Assembly: GCA_964495375.1 (NCBI GenBank)
Contig: CAZBWM010000033.1
Span: forward strand, 3,070 to 67,069
From: JAIESQ01 sp964495375
Lineage (GTDB): Bacteria; Planctomycetota; Planctomycetia; Pirellulales; JAEUIK01
DNA: 64,000 bases
Direction of reading: 5' to 3'
The position numbers and the translations under genes are program-made. Below, one piece after another: positions 1-9,323 of the stretch. Numbering within the stretch: the stretch's first letter is position 1; each line of letters begins with the position of its first letter. The notes beneath the pieces are model-generated. The model was not told the origin of the DNA. It searched no databases and saw only the letters and a list, made by a program, of their open reading frames with translations.

Positions 1-510
1 CTGGTCGATGTGCAAAAGCTCGATGCGGGAAGCTGGTTCGGCCGGCCGTTCACTGGCACCCGCGTGCCGACGCTCGACGAGTTCCTGACGACGATTCGCG
101 GCCGGGCTGAGCTCTACTTCGACGCCAAGAACATTCCGCCCGATCAGTTGGCCGAGGCCCTCGCGCGGCATGGACTCGTCGAAGACACCGTCGTGTTTCA
201 AGGGCCCGCATACCTGGCGAAGCTGCGTGCGATCGAGCCGCGCATCCGCCGAATGCCGCCGCTGTATCGGCCTGAGCAGCTCGATAAGCTGATCGAGTCC
301 GTCGCCCCGTACGCCGTGGACGCGGCCTGGGAAAGCCTGTCGGCGGAGTTGATCGCCCGCTGTCATAAGCGCGGCGTGCAGGTCTTTTCCGATGGCATCG
401 ACGAGTCGGTCGAGGATTATTTGCAGGTGATCGGCTGGGGGATCGATGTGATCCAGACCGATCATCCGTTGCGCGTGTTGCGGGCCATTGAACTCAAGCT
501 TCAGAACTGA
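1..510 (+). CDS. Glycerophosphodiester phosphodiesterase, C-terminal part (5' end outside window)
   Basis: This is the C-terminal half of a GDPD-family TIM-barrel enzyme, which hydrolyses glycerophosphodiesters to glycerol-3-phosphate and an alcohol. The reading frame is open from the first base, so the gene begins upstream of the window. The family-typical stretch LDAGSWFGRPFTGTRVPTLD is present near the visible start, followed by LYFDAKN (usual LNIEIK-type strand) and a late GIDVIQTDHP segment that matches the closing strand of the barrel, where the sequence is usually GVDGIxTDxP. The catalytic N-terminal HRG motif would lie before base 1. It ends 12 bases before the next gene's ATG, so the two are probably co-transcribed. 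Confidence 0.85.
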   Translation: MVDVQKLDAGSWFGRPFTGTRVPTLDEFLTTIRGRAELYFDAKNIPPDQLAEALARHGLVEDTVVFQGPAYLAKLRAIEPRIRRMPPLYRPEQLDKLIESVAPYAVDAAWESLSAELIARCHKRGVQVFSDGIDESVEDYLQVIGWGIDVIQTDHPLRVLRAIELKLQN

Positions 511-522
511 GACAACTTGCGG

Positions 523-1719
523 ATGCGTATCGCCCTGTTCGGCTTAAGTGAAGAAACATTGCCACTGGCGCGGGCGATTCTCGCGCGGCCTGACCTGCCG
601 CTCGCGTGGGCGAGCGAACTCGGCGAGTACCGGGCCGAGATCGCCCGGCTCGCGCCGCTGACGACTTTCGATGAGCCTTGGGAAACCTTGATTGGTGGCA
701 CCTCGGCCGATCTGGTGATCGTTTCGCGTGGGCCAGACGAAGAGCTGCGCGCCGAGCAATTGCGCAAGCTGATCGCGGCCGGCGTGCCGCTGGTGGTTGA
801 GCATCCGATTCATACGTCAATGCTCGTGGCCTACGAGCTGGAGATGATTCGCAAGGAAGTCGGCTCGCTCTTGGTGCCCTACGACGCCACACTCTACAGC
901 GGCGCGTTCCAATTGCTGCAGTTATCCGTGCTGTCCGAGAAGTCGTCGATCGGCGCGATCGAACAGGTGATTGTCGATCAGCGCCGGCAAAATCGTTCGC
1001 CCGAGCGGGTGCGTGAGCTATTCGCCCGCGATGCACTACTGCTGCGCATGTTATGCGGCGACCTGACGCGGCTCTCCGCGATGGCCCCCGCGGCGGCCGC
1101 CGACCCGTACGCCAACTTGGGCATTCAACTCTCCGGGCCGTCGGGCTCGCTCGTTCGCTGGTCGATCGCCCCGCGCGACGAGCTCACCGGTGAGCGGTTC
1201 ACGGTGATCGGGGCGATTGGTCGCGCGACGCTCACCATTCCCGAGCAAGGCAACTACCGGCTCGAAGTGCGCAGCGAGCGCGGAGACACTGCCCAGGAAA
1301 TCGAGCGCAGTCGAACTGCAAACGAAGAGCTTGAACGGCTGCTCGCCTTGCTCGACCGCGGCGAGTTTGAGCCCGACTGGTCTGACGCTTCGCGCGCCAT
1401 CGAGCTGGCCGATTCGATCGATCGCAGCTTGAAGAAATCGCGTACCGTCGACCTCTACAACGAAGACTTCACCGAGCAGGGAACCTTCAAAGGGACGATG
1501 ACCTCGCTCGGCTGCGGATTGCTATTGATCTCGCTCGGCGTGTTGGTCGTCGGCGTGGCGGGCGTGACGATGGGAATCAAGTGGGCCACTTACTGGCCTC
1601 AGGCATTATTTCTCGTGCTGATTGCGTTCTTGGGACTGCAGCTCTTGAAGCTGGTGTTTCCCGATCAGCCGGCTGGCGGAACAACCAGCGACAATGCGGC
1701 AAGCGAGCGCGGCGACTAG
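523..1719 (+). CDS. Gfo/Idh/MocA-like protein with C-terminal membrane anchor, function unknown
   Basis: A 398-residue protein. The N-terminal ~130 residues read as a Rossmann-type fold (RIALFGLSEETLPLARAIL, then DLVIVSRGP and GVPLVVEHP), similar in layout to Gfo/Idh/MocA oxidoreductases, but the usual GxGxxG is not intact. A middle alpha/beta section follows, and residues ~325-375 form two hydrophobic helices, so the domain is probably tethered to the inner membrane. ATG at 523 is chosen; an in-frame TTG at 517 is possible. Cofactor binding and substrate cannot be assigned from sequence. Confidence 0.7.
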   Translation: MRIALFGLSEETLPLARAILARPDLPLAWASELGEYRAEIARLAPLTTFDEPWETLIGGTSADLVIVSRGPDEELRAEQLRKLIAAGVPLVVEHPIHTSMLVAYELEMIRKEVGSLLVPYDATLYSGAFQLLQLSVLSEKSSIGAIEQVIVDQRRQNRSPERVRELFARDALLLRMLCGDLTRLSAMAPAAAADPYANLGIQLSGPSGSLVRWSIAPRDELTGERFTVIGAIGRATLTIPEQGNYRLEVRSERGDTAQEIERSRTANEELERLLALLDRGEFEPDWSDASRAIELADSIDRSLKKSRTVDLYNEDFTEQGTFKGTMTSLGCGLLLISLGVLVVGVAGVTMGIKWATYWPQALFLVLIAFLGLQLLKLVFPDQPAGGTTSDNAASERGD

Positions 1720-1739
1720 ATTTCGGCCGGTGCCTCTGG

Positions 1740-2579
1740 TCACTTCTTCTGGCACGCCGGGCAATAGAACGTCGAACGCTGCGCCTGCACGATCCGCACC
1801 ACGCGCCCTGCTCGACAGCGCGTGCACGACTGGTCCGCTCGGTCGTAGACGCGGTGATGATTCTGGTAACCTCCGGCCTGGTTCAACGCATTGCGATAAG
1901 TGCCATCGGCGAGGGTCGACCCCTCGTAGCGGATGGCCGTGGCCAGTACATCATGCATCGAGGCCACGATCGCCTGCCAGTCGCCGCGGGTCAACCGATC
2001 GCAACGCCGCGCCGGATGAATCCCGCACAGGTGCAGAATCTCCGACGCGTACAGGTTGCCGACGCCGGCCAAGGCCCGCTGATCCAACAGCGCCACCTTG
2101 ATCGCCCGGCGGCTCGCCTTTAAGCGGTCGCGCAACTGCTCGGCGGTGATCTCGAGCGCGTCGGGCCCAAGCTTTTCGAGTCCGTAGCGAGTTGCGAATT
2201 CTTCGCCTGTAACCAGCCGCGCGGAGCCCAGCCCCCGACGATCCCAAAACAATAACTGCCGCGGTCCGCCGCCCACCAGTTCCAGCCGCAGCCGCAAGTG
2301 CTCGATGTCCGGCGGATCAGCCAACAGCACCAGCCCGGTCATCCGCGGTTCGAAGATCAACCGGTCGCTGGAGTCGAGCTCGATCACTACGCGCTTGCCG
2401 GCTCGCGCCGTGCCGATGATCGTTGTACCGACGAGCCGCGCGCGCCATTGCGGCATCCGCGCTGGCGTCAGCGAGATCGGCCGCAACTTGCACGTCGGGC
2501 GTTCGACCGCGGCCACCCGAGCGCCGACGACCGGCGCGATACCCCGCCGCATCGTTTCGACTTCAGGCAACTCGGGCAT
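1740..2579 (-). CDS. mutM: Formamidopyrimidine-DNA glycosylase (Fpg/MutM)
   Basis: Base-excision repair glycosylase/AP lyase that removes 8-oxoguanine and other oxidised purines. The 279-residue length is normal for the family. The protein begins MPELPEVETMRRGI, giving the catalytic Pro2 and Glu3 after Met removal. The C-terminal zinc finger is present as CTRC ... CPACQKK (CX2C-X17-CX2C, one residue longer in the middle than E. coli). The lesion-recognition segment AGVGNLYASEILHLCGIHP is conserved. The gene is convergent with the preceding plus-strand gene, leaving only 20 bases between the two stops. Confidence 0.97.
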   Translation of the reverse strand: MPELPEVETMRRGIAPVVGARVAAVERPTCKLRPISLTPARMPQWRARLVGTTIIGTARAGKRVVIELDSSDRLIFEPRMTGLVLLADPPDIEHLRLRLELVGGGPRQLLFWDRRGLGSARLVTGEEFATRYGLEKLGPDALEITAEQLRDRLKASRRAIKVALLDQRALAGVGNLYASEILHLCGIHPARRCDRLTRGDWQAIVASMHDVLATAIRYEGSTLADGTYRNALNQAGGYQNHHRVYDRADQSCTRCRAGRVVRIVQAQRSTFYCPACQKK

Positions 2580-2684
2580 GGGTAGGGAATAGAGGTCAGG
2601 GGTTAGAGATCAGGGGTCAGGGTTTCGGGGTCAGAGCATCAGCACTTTATCGAACTCTAGCCACTAGCCACTGCCCACGAATCA
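2580..2684. repeat. Short degenerate direct repeats between mutM and the next gene
   Basis: The spacer contains imperfect tandem copies of a GGGGTCAG/GGTTAGAG-like word (about 2590-2635), followed by CTAGCCACTAGCCACT. It is low-complexity intergenic sequence with no open frame. Confidence 0.5.
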
Positions 2685-3233
2685 CTACACCGGCGTGACG
2701 ATTTCCAGCAACTCGACCGCTGGTTCGTGATTGCAGTAGATCAGGGCCGTGCGTCCGTAGGTTTCAACGCCGGCAGGAGTGCCGAACAGCTTTTGCAGGT
2801 CGCGCCCCGGCTCCACGCGCCACAGCGCCACGAGCTCGACCGACCGCAACACGTTGTGCTCGATCAGCACGCGACCCAGCGGCGTCGTCTCGGCCTCGAT
2901 TTCGGCGCGGGCGGCGTCGGGCAGATACTCGAATGCGACACGCATGATGCCGAACTGCACCACTCGGCGATCGCGCCGCCGGCGCAGCAAAATCTTGCGC
3001 GCGTAATGGCTCGCCGTCACCTGCTTGGCCAGCACCTCTACATCGACCCGATCGCCGTGATGCGCCTCGACGGTCTCCGTCATGTGCCCTGTATGGGCCA
3101 ACAGTGGGCGATAGGCGGCGGGCATGGCCTCGGCCGACTTCTCAGTAAAGTGGCCCAGCTCGCCGCCATCTTCATAGAACAGGCGAACGAGTGTCTCGAG
3201 ATCGACCGACACGGGCTCTGGTCCTAAAGGCAT
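2685..3233 (-). CDS. Chorismate lyase-like protein (DUF98/Rv2949c-type fold)
   Basis: A 182-residue soluble protein. The pattern LLAHTGHMTETVEAHHG, then ARKILLRRR, VVQFGIMRV, and PLGRVLIEHNVLRSVELVAL matches my memory of the chorismate pyruvate-lyase/DUF98 superfamily, whose members release 4-hydroxybenzoate from chorismate. The conserved Glu in the IEHN segment and the Arg before VVQFG sit where that fold binds chorismate. No ubiquinone or glycolipid genes lie nearby, so the actual substrate is open. The start ATG at 3233 is the first in frame. Confidence 0.55.
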   Translation of the reverse strand: MPLGPEPVSVDLETLVRLFYEDGGELGHFTEKSAEAMPAAYRPLLAHTGHMTETVEAHHGDRVDVEVLAKQVTASHYARKILLRRRRDRRVVQFGIMRVAFEYLPDAARAEIEAETTPLGRVLIEHNVLRSVELVALWRVEPGRDLQKLFGTPAGVETYGRTALIYCNHEPAVELLEIVTPV

Positions 3234-3539
3234 GATGCACTCAGCACGCGGGCAACGGGTGAAGGCCCCGACTCAATCGGCAGGCGAACGTTACTGCGGC
3301 GGGTGGATTTGCAGGCCGGGCAGGTACGTTGCTCGCGGATAGTCCCGCGCGACGGGCCGGCGCTGCAAGGTGGGTGTGCTCTTCAGATTATACCAACCGC
3401 GGGGAAAAGGCTATCCGGGCGGACTCCCTCGGCAAGGCAATTTCGCCAAAGGTTGGCGAACAAAACGATTACCGCGCCGCCGCCTGGCGTGCCCCCGCAG
3501 GCGCTTGCCAGGCGCGTGCAGGAAGCCGAAAATACCTTC
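3234..3539. other. Intergenic stretch without a supported gene
   Basis: About 300 bases. A reading frame continuous with the following antitoxin gene extends back to 3303, but its composition (Arg/Pro/Gly-rich, no recognisable domain) argues that the gene starts at ATG 3540. The promoter for the toxin-antitoxin pair should lie here, but I see no clear -35/-10. Confidence 0.4.
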
Positions 3540-3773
3540 ATGGACATGCCAGTTGAACTGCAAGCCGCCGTCAATGCTGCTCAGGGTACTCCGGTGGAGA
3601 TGATCGATCCGCGGACGAACGAGCACTTCGTATTGGTCCGCGCGGATTTCTACGAACGGATCAAGTCGCTGTTGGAATATGACGAGCCGACCGCCGACGA
3701 ACAAACGGCGCTGATCCAGGAAATCGGCAAATCAGCAGGTTGGGAAGACGCGTCCGCTGATGGGTTGATATGA
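3540..3773 (+). CDS. Antitoxin-like protein of a MazF-type module
   Basis: A 77-residue acidic protein (MDMPVELQAAVNAAQGTPVE...). Its central FVLVRADFYERIKSLLEY segment resembles short antidote proteins that pair with PemK/MazF endoribonucleases in planctomycetes and cyanobacteria. Its stop codon overlaps the start of the toxin gene in an ATGA arrangement (3770-3773), the typical translational coupling of toxin-antitoxin pairs. Antitoxin function is inferred mainly from that position and size. Confidence 0.65.
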   Translation: MDMPVELQAAVNAAQGTPVEMIDPRTNEHFVLVRADFYERIKSLLEYDEPTADEQTALIQEIGKSAGWEDASADGLI

Positions 3774-4095
3774 AGCGCGGTGAAGTCGTCGCTTTCGACT
3801 ACCCGTTTTCCGACGGTTCCGGATCCAAAGTTCGTCCGGCGCTGGTCGTCAGTTCTGACGCACTGCCGAAGCGCGACGTGATTCTGGCGATGATCAGTGG
3901 AACCTCAAGTTCCACGAGCTTTGCAATCGACCTGGCTCGGAGCCCACCTCGGGCGTCAAGAAGCCTTGGCATGTTCGTTGCGACAAGTCGTTCTCGACGG
4001 ATCAAAGTCGAGTGATCGGCTCGGTTGGTCGGCTTTCGCCCAAAGCAATGAAACAGATCAACGACGCACTTAAGGCCGTATTTGGCTTGAAGTGA
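3770..4095 (+). pseudogene. MazF/PemK-type toxin, frameshifted
   Basis: The first ~58 residues (MKRGEVVAFDYPFSDGSGSK, VRPALVVSSDALPKRDVILA, MISGTSSSTSFAIDL) are a clear MazF/PemK N-terminus, a ribosome-independent mRNA endonuclease fold. The frame then runs into unrelated Arg/Ser-rich sequence and stops at 4015. Reading one base later from about 3940, the rest of the family appears: GVKKPWHVRCDKSFSTD, then GSVGRLSPKAMKQINDALKA, ending at a TGA at 4093-4095. A single-base indel between about 3925 and 3945 therefore splits the gene. It is either a natural inactivation or a sequencing error. The paired antitoxin gene is intact. Confidence 0.8.
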
Positions 4096-4272
4096 AATAG
4101 TTGATGAGTCGCATCTGGGCTATTACAGATTCACCCCGTTGCCGATCGGCCCCCGTCGCGAGACAATCAGAAGTCGCGGCCGACGCGCGATCGTGGGCGA
4201 CATCTCCCCCCGCGAACTCTCGCGCCGCCGCTTGCCCCCAAGACGGAACGCCCTGCGTCCGAAGGAATCGCG

Positions 4273-7200
4273 ATGTCCACCGCCGCTCCCACTGCTCCGC
4301 CCACCACCGCCACCCCCACCATCGCGACCGACGCGTCGACTGCCACAAGTGCCGCCACCACGCTGCGTCCATTCGCCCACCTGCACTGCCACACGCACTA
4401 CAGCCTGTTGGACGGCGCGAGCCGCATCCCCGACCTGGTCAAGCGGGCCAAGGCCGAAGGAATGACCGCTCTGGCCATCACCGATCACGGCAACTTGCAC
4501 GGCGCGATCGAGTTCTATCAGGCCTGCAAAAGTGGCGGCATCAATCCCGTGCTCGGCTACGAAGCTTACATCGCGCCCGATAGCCGCTTCCGCCGCTCGT
4601 ATGAACGAAGCGAAGAAACGAATTACCACCTCACGCTCTTGGCTCAGAACCGCACCGGCTTCAAGAACCTGATCAAGCTGGCGAGCGCGGCGTTTCGCGA
4701 AGGCTTCTATTACAAGCCGCGCATCGACCGCGAGCTGCTGGCCGCCCATAGCGAGGGGATCATCTGCCTGAGCGGCTGCGTGTCGGGCGAGTTCAGCCGG
4801 ATGATCTTGCGCGGGCAAGACCCCGAGCTGAACATCAAAGAAGCGTGCGACGTCGCCGGCTGGTTCCACTCGATTTTCGGCGATCGCTACTTCATCGAGA
4901 TCCAGAACAATGGTGTCGATGTGCAGCGGCTCGCCCTTGAAGGGGCGGTCGAAGTCGCGCAGCGCGTCGGGCTGCCGCTGGTGGCCACGAGCGACGCCCA
5001 CTACGTGCGGCGCGAAGACGCGGTCGCCCAGGATGTGCTGCTGTGCATCAATACCGGGCGGTTCCGCACCGACACCAATCGCATGAAAATGGAGGGAGAC
5101 CAGTTCTTCCTGCGCAATCCCGAGGAAATGTACGCGGCCTTTCCGGGGCTCGAAGACGCGGTCGCCCGCAGCCAGCAGATTGCCGACACGGTCGACATCG
5201 ATCTGGAGCTCGGCAAGCGGCACTTTCCCACCTACGATCCGCCAGCCGGCCAGACCTCGGCCGACTACCTGCGGGCGACGTGCGAGGCGGGGTTGCTGCG
5301 CCGCTACGAAGGAGACGCCGAGCGAATCGTCGACGGCAAACTCGCGCCCGACGTGCTGCAGCGGCTCGACCGCGAACTGCACGTCATCAATACGCTCGGC
5401 TTCGCGAACTACTTTTTGATCGTGTGGGACTTTGTGCGGTTCGCGCACGAACAGGGCATCCCCTGCACGGCGCGCGGCTCGGGCGTCGGCTCGCTGGTCG
5501 CCTACGGACTGGGGATGAGTCACGTTTGCCCGCTGCGATACGACTTGCTCTTCGAGCGCTTCCTCGACGAAAGCCGCAAGGAAGCGCCCGATATCGATAT
5601 CGACTTCTGCAAGGATCGCCGTGCCGAAGTCATTCAGTATGTGAAGGCCAAATACGGCGAGGAGAACGTTGCCCAGATCGGCACCTTCGGCACGCTGGCG
5701 GCCAAGGCGGCGATTCGCGACGTCGCCCGCGCGCTGTCGCTGTCGGCCCGCGCCGATTCGATCGTCGCTATGATTCCCGAAGAGCTGGGTATCAGCCTCG
5801 ACGACGCGCTGAAAAAGAGCGACGAGCTGCGTAAAGCCTATGAGTCGGACGCCGACGTCCACGAGCTGGTCGACCTCGCCCGGGCCATCGAAGGGCTCGC
5901 CCGCAATGTCGGCACGCACGCGGCGGGCGTGGTGATCGCCGATCGACCGCTGGTCGAGTACGTCCCTTTGCAGCAGGTGACCGGCAAAGAGGAAATCATC
6001 ACCCAGTGGGAAATGGGAGACGTCGAGAAGGCTGGCCTGCTGAAGATGGACTTTCTGGGCCTGCGCAACTTGACGATTTTGGCCAAGGCGGTCGAGCTGA
6101 TCGAGCAGACAACCGGCGAGCGGATCGATCCGTACAAGTTCCCGCTCGACGACAAGGAGACGTTCGCGCTGCTGTGCCGGGGTGAAACCAAGGGCGTGTT
6201 CCAGCTCGAAAGTGGCGGCATTCGCGACCTGCTGCAGCGGATGAAGCCCGATCACTTCCACGACATCATCGCCACCAACGCGCTCTATCGCCCCGGCCCG
6301 CTCGAAGGGGGTATGGTCGACGACTACATCCAGGTCAAGCACGGCCGCAAGCAGCCCGAGTACAAGCATCCGCGGATGCGCGAAGTGCTCGAAGAAACGC
6401 ACGGCGTGATGGTCTACCAAGAGCAGGTAATGCGGCTCATGAACCGGCTCGGCGGCATCGAGCTGTCGAGCGCGTACACCTGCATCAAGGCCATCTCGAA
6501 GAAGAAAGCCGAGATCATCGACCGCTTCCGCGAGGAGTTCTATCAGGGCTCGATGGCCAACGGGCTGAAGCGCAAAGACGCCGAGGAAATCTTCGCGCTG
6601 ATTCAGAAGTTCGCCGGCTACGGCTTCAACAAGAGCCATTCGACCGCCTATGCCCTGGTCGCCTACATGACCGCCTACCTCAAGGCGCATTGGCCCGTCG
6701 AGTTCATGGCGGCGCTCTTGTCGGGCGATATGTCGAACCGCAACTTCAAGCGCAAAGACCCGCTGGTCGAACATATCGAAGATTGCCGGCGGATGGAGGT
6801 TGTGGTCGTCGAGCCCGACGTCAACCAGTCGCATCCCGACTTCAGCGTGAAGAACGGGCGGATTCATTTCGGCCTGGCGGCCATCAAGGGCTGCGGCTGG
6901 CCGGCGGCCGAAGCGATCGTGCGTGCCCGCGAAAGTGGTGGGCCGTTTCGCGACTTGTTCGACTTCTGCGAGCGCGTCGACGCCGCGGCGGTCAATCGGG
7001 CCGCGATCGAGTCGCTCGTCAAAGCCGGCGCTTGCGATTCGCTCGGCGGGCATCGCGCGCAGTTGCTGGCCGCTGTCGAACGGGCGCTGCAGGCCGGGTC
7101 GCAGGCTGCGGCCGATCGCCGGGCGGGGCAACGCGGTTTGTTCGACATGGACGACGACGCTGGTCCGGCCGCCTCGCCCGCCTTGCCCGACGTGCCCCCC

Positions 7201-7959
7201 TGGGACCCGCGTCAAAGCCTGTCGGGTGAGAAGGAAGTCCTCGGCTTCTATCTCACGAGTCATCCGCTGGCCGAGCACGAGCAGCAACTGCGCACCTACT
7301 GCACGCACACTACGGTCGAAGCCGTGGCCCTGGCCCATCGCACTGAAGTGCTGCTGGGTGGCATGATCGCCTCGCTGGTCACCAAGCGCACCAAGAACCC
7401 GCGCCCGGGGAGCACCGCCACTAAGTATGCGATGTTCGATCTCGAGGACGCCGAAGGGATCATGCGTTCGATCGTCTGGCCTGAGGATTACGCGCGCCTG
7501 GAGCCGCTGGTGCAGGCCGACGCGATTCTGGTAGTGCGCGGGGCGATCGACAAGCGCCCCGGCAGCGACGAAGCGAACCTGATCGTCAACGACCTCATTC
7601 CGTTGGATCAACTTGCCGAGCGCATGACGCGCGGCATGCTCATTAAGCTCGACGAAGCGCGGCACACGCCCAAGCACGTCGATCAGTTGTATGAGATTCT
7701 GCGCGGCTATCCCGGCAACTGCGCGCTGGAGTTGGTGTTTCAAATGGACGACGGCTCGAAGCTCTACAGCGAGTGCTCGGGCATGCGGGTGGCCGTTTCG
7801 TCGGAGCTGCGCTCGCGGGTCGATGATCTGTTGGGCCTCGGCCATGTGAAGCTGTTGGCCGCGCCGCTGCGGCAGCCACAGCGCAATAATGGAAATGGTC
7901 GCAACGGTTATGGCCGCGGCGGCAACGGCAATGGCAACGGCTACAACCGCGGCGCGTGA
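4273..7959 (+). CDS. dnaE: DNA polymerase III subunit alpha
   Basis: Replicative polymerase subunit of 1228 residues, normal length for DnaE. Order: N-terminal PHP domain (HLHCHTHYSLLDGASRI, residues ~36-52, with metal-type His residues retained), the C-family polymerase core with the catalytic acidic motif PDIDIDF near residue 440, GRxxxxxIGTFGTLAAKAAIRDVAR-type palm sequence, and fingers with NKSHSTAYALVAYMTAYLK. A C-terminal OB-fold (~1010-1090) follows. The protein ends in an unusual Gly/Asn-rich tail (~25 residues) and begins with ~30 Thr/Ala/Pro-rich residues, both probably disordered. ATG 4273 has AAGGAAT just upstream. It is monocistronic as far as can be seen. Confidence 0.98.
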   Translation: MSTAAPTAPPTTATPTIATDASTATSAATTLRPFAHLHCHTHYSLLDGASRIPDLVKRAKAEGMTALAITDHGNLHGAIEFYQACKSGGINPVLGYEAYIAPDSRFRRSYERSEETNYHLTLLAQNRTGFKNLIKLASAAFREGFYYKPRIDRELLAAHSEGIICLSGCVSGEFSRMILRGQDPELNIKEACDVAGWFHSIFGDRYFIEIQNNGVDVQRLALEGAVEVAQRVGLPLVATSDAHYVRREDAVAQDVLLCINTGRFRTDTNRMKMEGDQFFLRNPEEMYAAFPGLEDAVARSQQIADTVDIDLELGKRHFPTYDPPAGQTSADYLRATCEAGLLRRYEGDAERIVDGKLAPDVLQRLDRELHVINTLGFANYFLIVWDFVRFAHEQGIPCTARGSGVGSLVAYGLGMSHVCPLRYDLLFERFLDESRKEAPDIDIDFCKDRRAEVIQYVKAKYGEENVAQIGTFGTLAAKAAIRDVARALSLSARADSIVAMIPEELGISLDDALKKSDELRKAYESDADVHELVDLARAIEGLARNVGTHAAGVVIADRPLVEYVPLQQVTGKEEIITQWEMGDVEKAGLLKMDFLGLRNLTILAKAVELIEQTTGERIDPYKFPLDDKETFALLCRGETKGVFQLESGGIRDLLQRMKPDHFHDIIATNALYRPGPLEGGMVDDYIQVKHGRKQPEYKHPRMREVLEETHGVMVYQEQVMRLMNRLGGIELSSAYTCIKAISKKKAEIIDRFREEFYQGSMANGLKRKDAEEIFALIQKFAGYGFNKSHSTAYALVAYMTAYLKAHWPVEFMAALLSGDMSNRNFKRKDPLVEHIEDCRRMEVVVVEPDVNQSHPDFSVKNGRIHFGLAAIKGCGWPAAEAIVRARESGGPFRDLFDFCERVDAAAVNRAAIESLVKAGACDSLGGHRAQLLAAVERALQAGSQAAADRRAGQRGLFDMDDDAGPAASPALPDVPPWDPRQSLSGEKEVLGFYLTSHPLAEHEQQLRTYCTHTTVEAVALAHRTEVLLGGMIASLVTKRTKNPRPGSTATKYAMFDLEDAEGIMRSIVWPEDYARLEPLVQADAILVVRGAIDKRPGSDEANLIVNDLIPLDQLAERMTRGMLIKLDEARHTPKHVDQLYEILRGYPGNCALELVFQMDDGSKLYSECSGMRVAVSSELRSRVDDLLGLGHVKLLAAPLRQPQRNNGNGRNGYGRGGNGNGNGYNRGA

Positions 7960-8065
7960 GGAATCTCCTCGACAGCCCGCCGAATCGCTACCGCAGCAAG
8001 CTGAACGCCAGTAGCATGTCTCCTTAATCTGCACTGTTAACTTCCGCATTCCGCGAGAACGCGCC

Positions 8066-9058
8066 ATGAAAGCCGCCTATATCACGCAGCCCGGTCCCCC
8101 CGAGACAATTCAGTACGGTGAGCTCCCCACGCCCTCGGCCGGCCCCGGCCAGGCGCTGGTATGTGTGGGGGCCGTGGCCGTCAATCCGATCGACACCTAC
8201 ATCCGTGGCGGATTGATCAAGGCCCAGTTGCCCAGCCCGTTCATCATCGGTTGCGATCTGGCCGGCACCGTCGAAGCGGTCGGATCGGGCGTCAAACGTT
8301 TCAAGGCGGGTGACCGCGTCTGGTGCTCGAACCAAGGATTGATGGGGCGACAAGGTTCGTTCGCAGAGTACGCCGCGGTTGACGAGGCATGGCTCAATCA
8401 CACGCCGGCCGGTGTCAGCGACGAACAGGCCGCGGCCGCCGCACTGGTGGGCATTACCGCTTGGATCGGGCTGGTGCCGCGCGCCGCGCTCAAAAGTGGC
8501 GAAACGCTGTTCGTCAACGGTGGCTCCGGCGGCGTTGGCAGCACCGTGGTGCAAATGGCCAAGGCGATCGGCGCCAAGGTGATCACCACGGCCGGCAGCG
8601 ACGAGAAGGTCAAGCTCTGCCGCACGCTGGGGGCCGACGTCGCGATCAACTACAAAACCGACAACGTCGACGAGGCGATTCGCGCAGCGGCCCCCGGCGG
8701 CGTCGACGTCTGGTGGGAAACGCTGCGCGAGCCCGACTTCGATCGCACCGTCGGCCTGCTGGCCATGCGTGGACGGATGATCCTGATGGCCGGGCGCGAC
8801 GCGCGGCCCACGTTCCCGGTCGGCCCGTTTTATACGAAGGATTGCACCGTGATCGGTTTTGCCATGTTCAACAGTTCGGCCGAAGTGCAGCAGCAGGCGG
8901 GCGAAGCGATCAACGGTTGGCTGGCCGGCGGCAAGTTGAAACCATGCATCGACCGCGTCATCCCGCTGGCGCAGGCCGCCGCAGCGCACAAATTGCAAGA
9001 AGAGAACACGATTCATAAGGCAGGCACGCTGGCAGGCAAGATTGTGCTGAAGCCGTGA
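8066..9058 (+). CDS. Zinc-free NADPH:quinone oxidoreductase (MDR superfamily)
   Basis: A 330-residue medium-chain dehydrogenase/reductase. The GroES-like N-terminal domain (residues 1-~125) lacks the structural-zinc cysteines, as expected for the quinone oxidoreductase branch. The Rossmann domain carries NGGSGGVGSTVVQMAKAIGA and TTAGSDEKVKLCRTLGADVA, the usual NADPH-binding strand-turn-helix and the following ribose/phosphate loop. The physiological acceptor is not deducible. It sits downstream of dnaE with its own start, and two small membrane-protein genes follow. Confidence 0.9.
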   Translation: MKAAYITQPGPPETIQYGELPTPSAGPGQALVCVGAVAVNPIDTYIRGGLIKAQLPSPFIIGCDLAGTVEAVGSGVKRFKAGDRVWCSNQGLMGRQGSFAEYAAVDEAWLNHTPAGVSDEQAAAAALVGITAWIGLVPRAALKSGETLFVNGGSGGVGSTVVQMAKAIGAKVITTAGSDEKVKLCRTLGADVAINYKTDNVDEAIRAAAPGGVDVWWETLREPDFDRTVGLLAMRGRMILMAGRDARPTFPVGPFYTKDCTVIGFAMFNSSAEVQQQAGEAINGWLAGGKLKPCIDRVIPLAQAAAAHKLQEENTIHKAGTLAGKIVLKP

Positions 9059-9092
9059 AGAGGGGGACGTTCGCAGGACAATAGGCATTCCC

Positions 9093-9323
9093 ATGTCATC
9101 GACGACTGCAGGCGAGCGACTATTAGTTAACAGAATTGGATTCACCATCCTGATCGTCTTTTGTACGATCGGATTCTGCACAGCAATTCTTGGTGGACGC
9201 TGGTTCAACGCCGTCGCCTTTTGTGGGTTTGTCATTGCGTTTATCTGGACACTCCGAACTGCGACGCGTCGGATCAAGCGCGAACAGGTCACACAGAACG
9301 GCCAAGACACGGCGGAAAAATGA
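9093..9323 (+). CDS. Small membrane protein, unknown
   Basis: A 76-residue protein with two hydrophobic segments (about residues 15-33 and 38-53: IGFTILIVFCTIGFCTAIL and FNAVAFCGFVIAFIW), then a basic/polar tail. No family recognised. Its TGA overlaps the ATG of the next gene (9320-9323), so the two are translationally coupled. Base composition is more AT-rich than the neighbours. Confidence 0.6.
   Translation: MSSTTAGERLLVNRIGFTILIVFCTIGFCTAILGGRWFNAVAFCGFVIAFIWTLRTATRRIKREQVTQNGQDTAEK

Noticed and set aside
4123..8067. A 1314-codon open frame on the minus strand opposite dnaE
   Set aside because: It is fully antisense to an unmistakable DnaE, its translation is rich in Arg/Gln/Val without any domain, and such frames are expected in high-GC genes with few stop codons in that phase.
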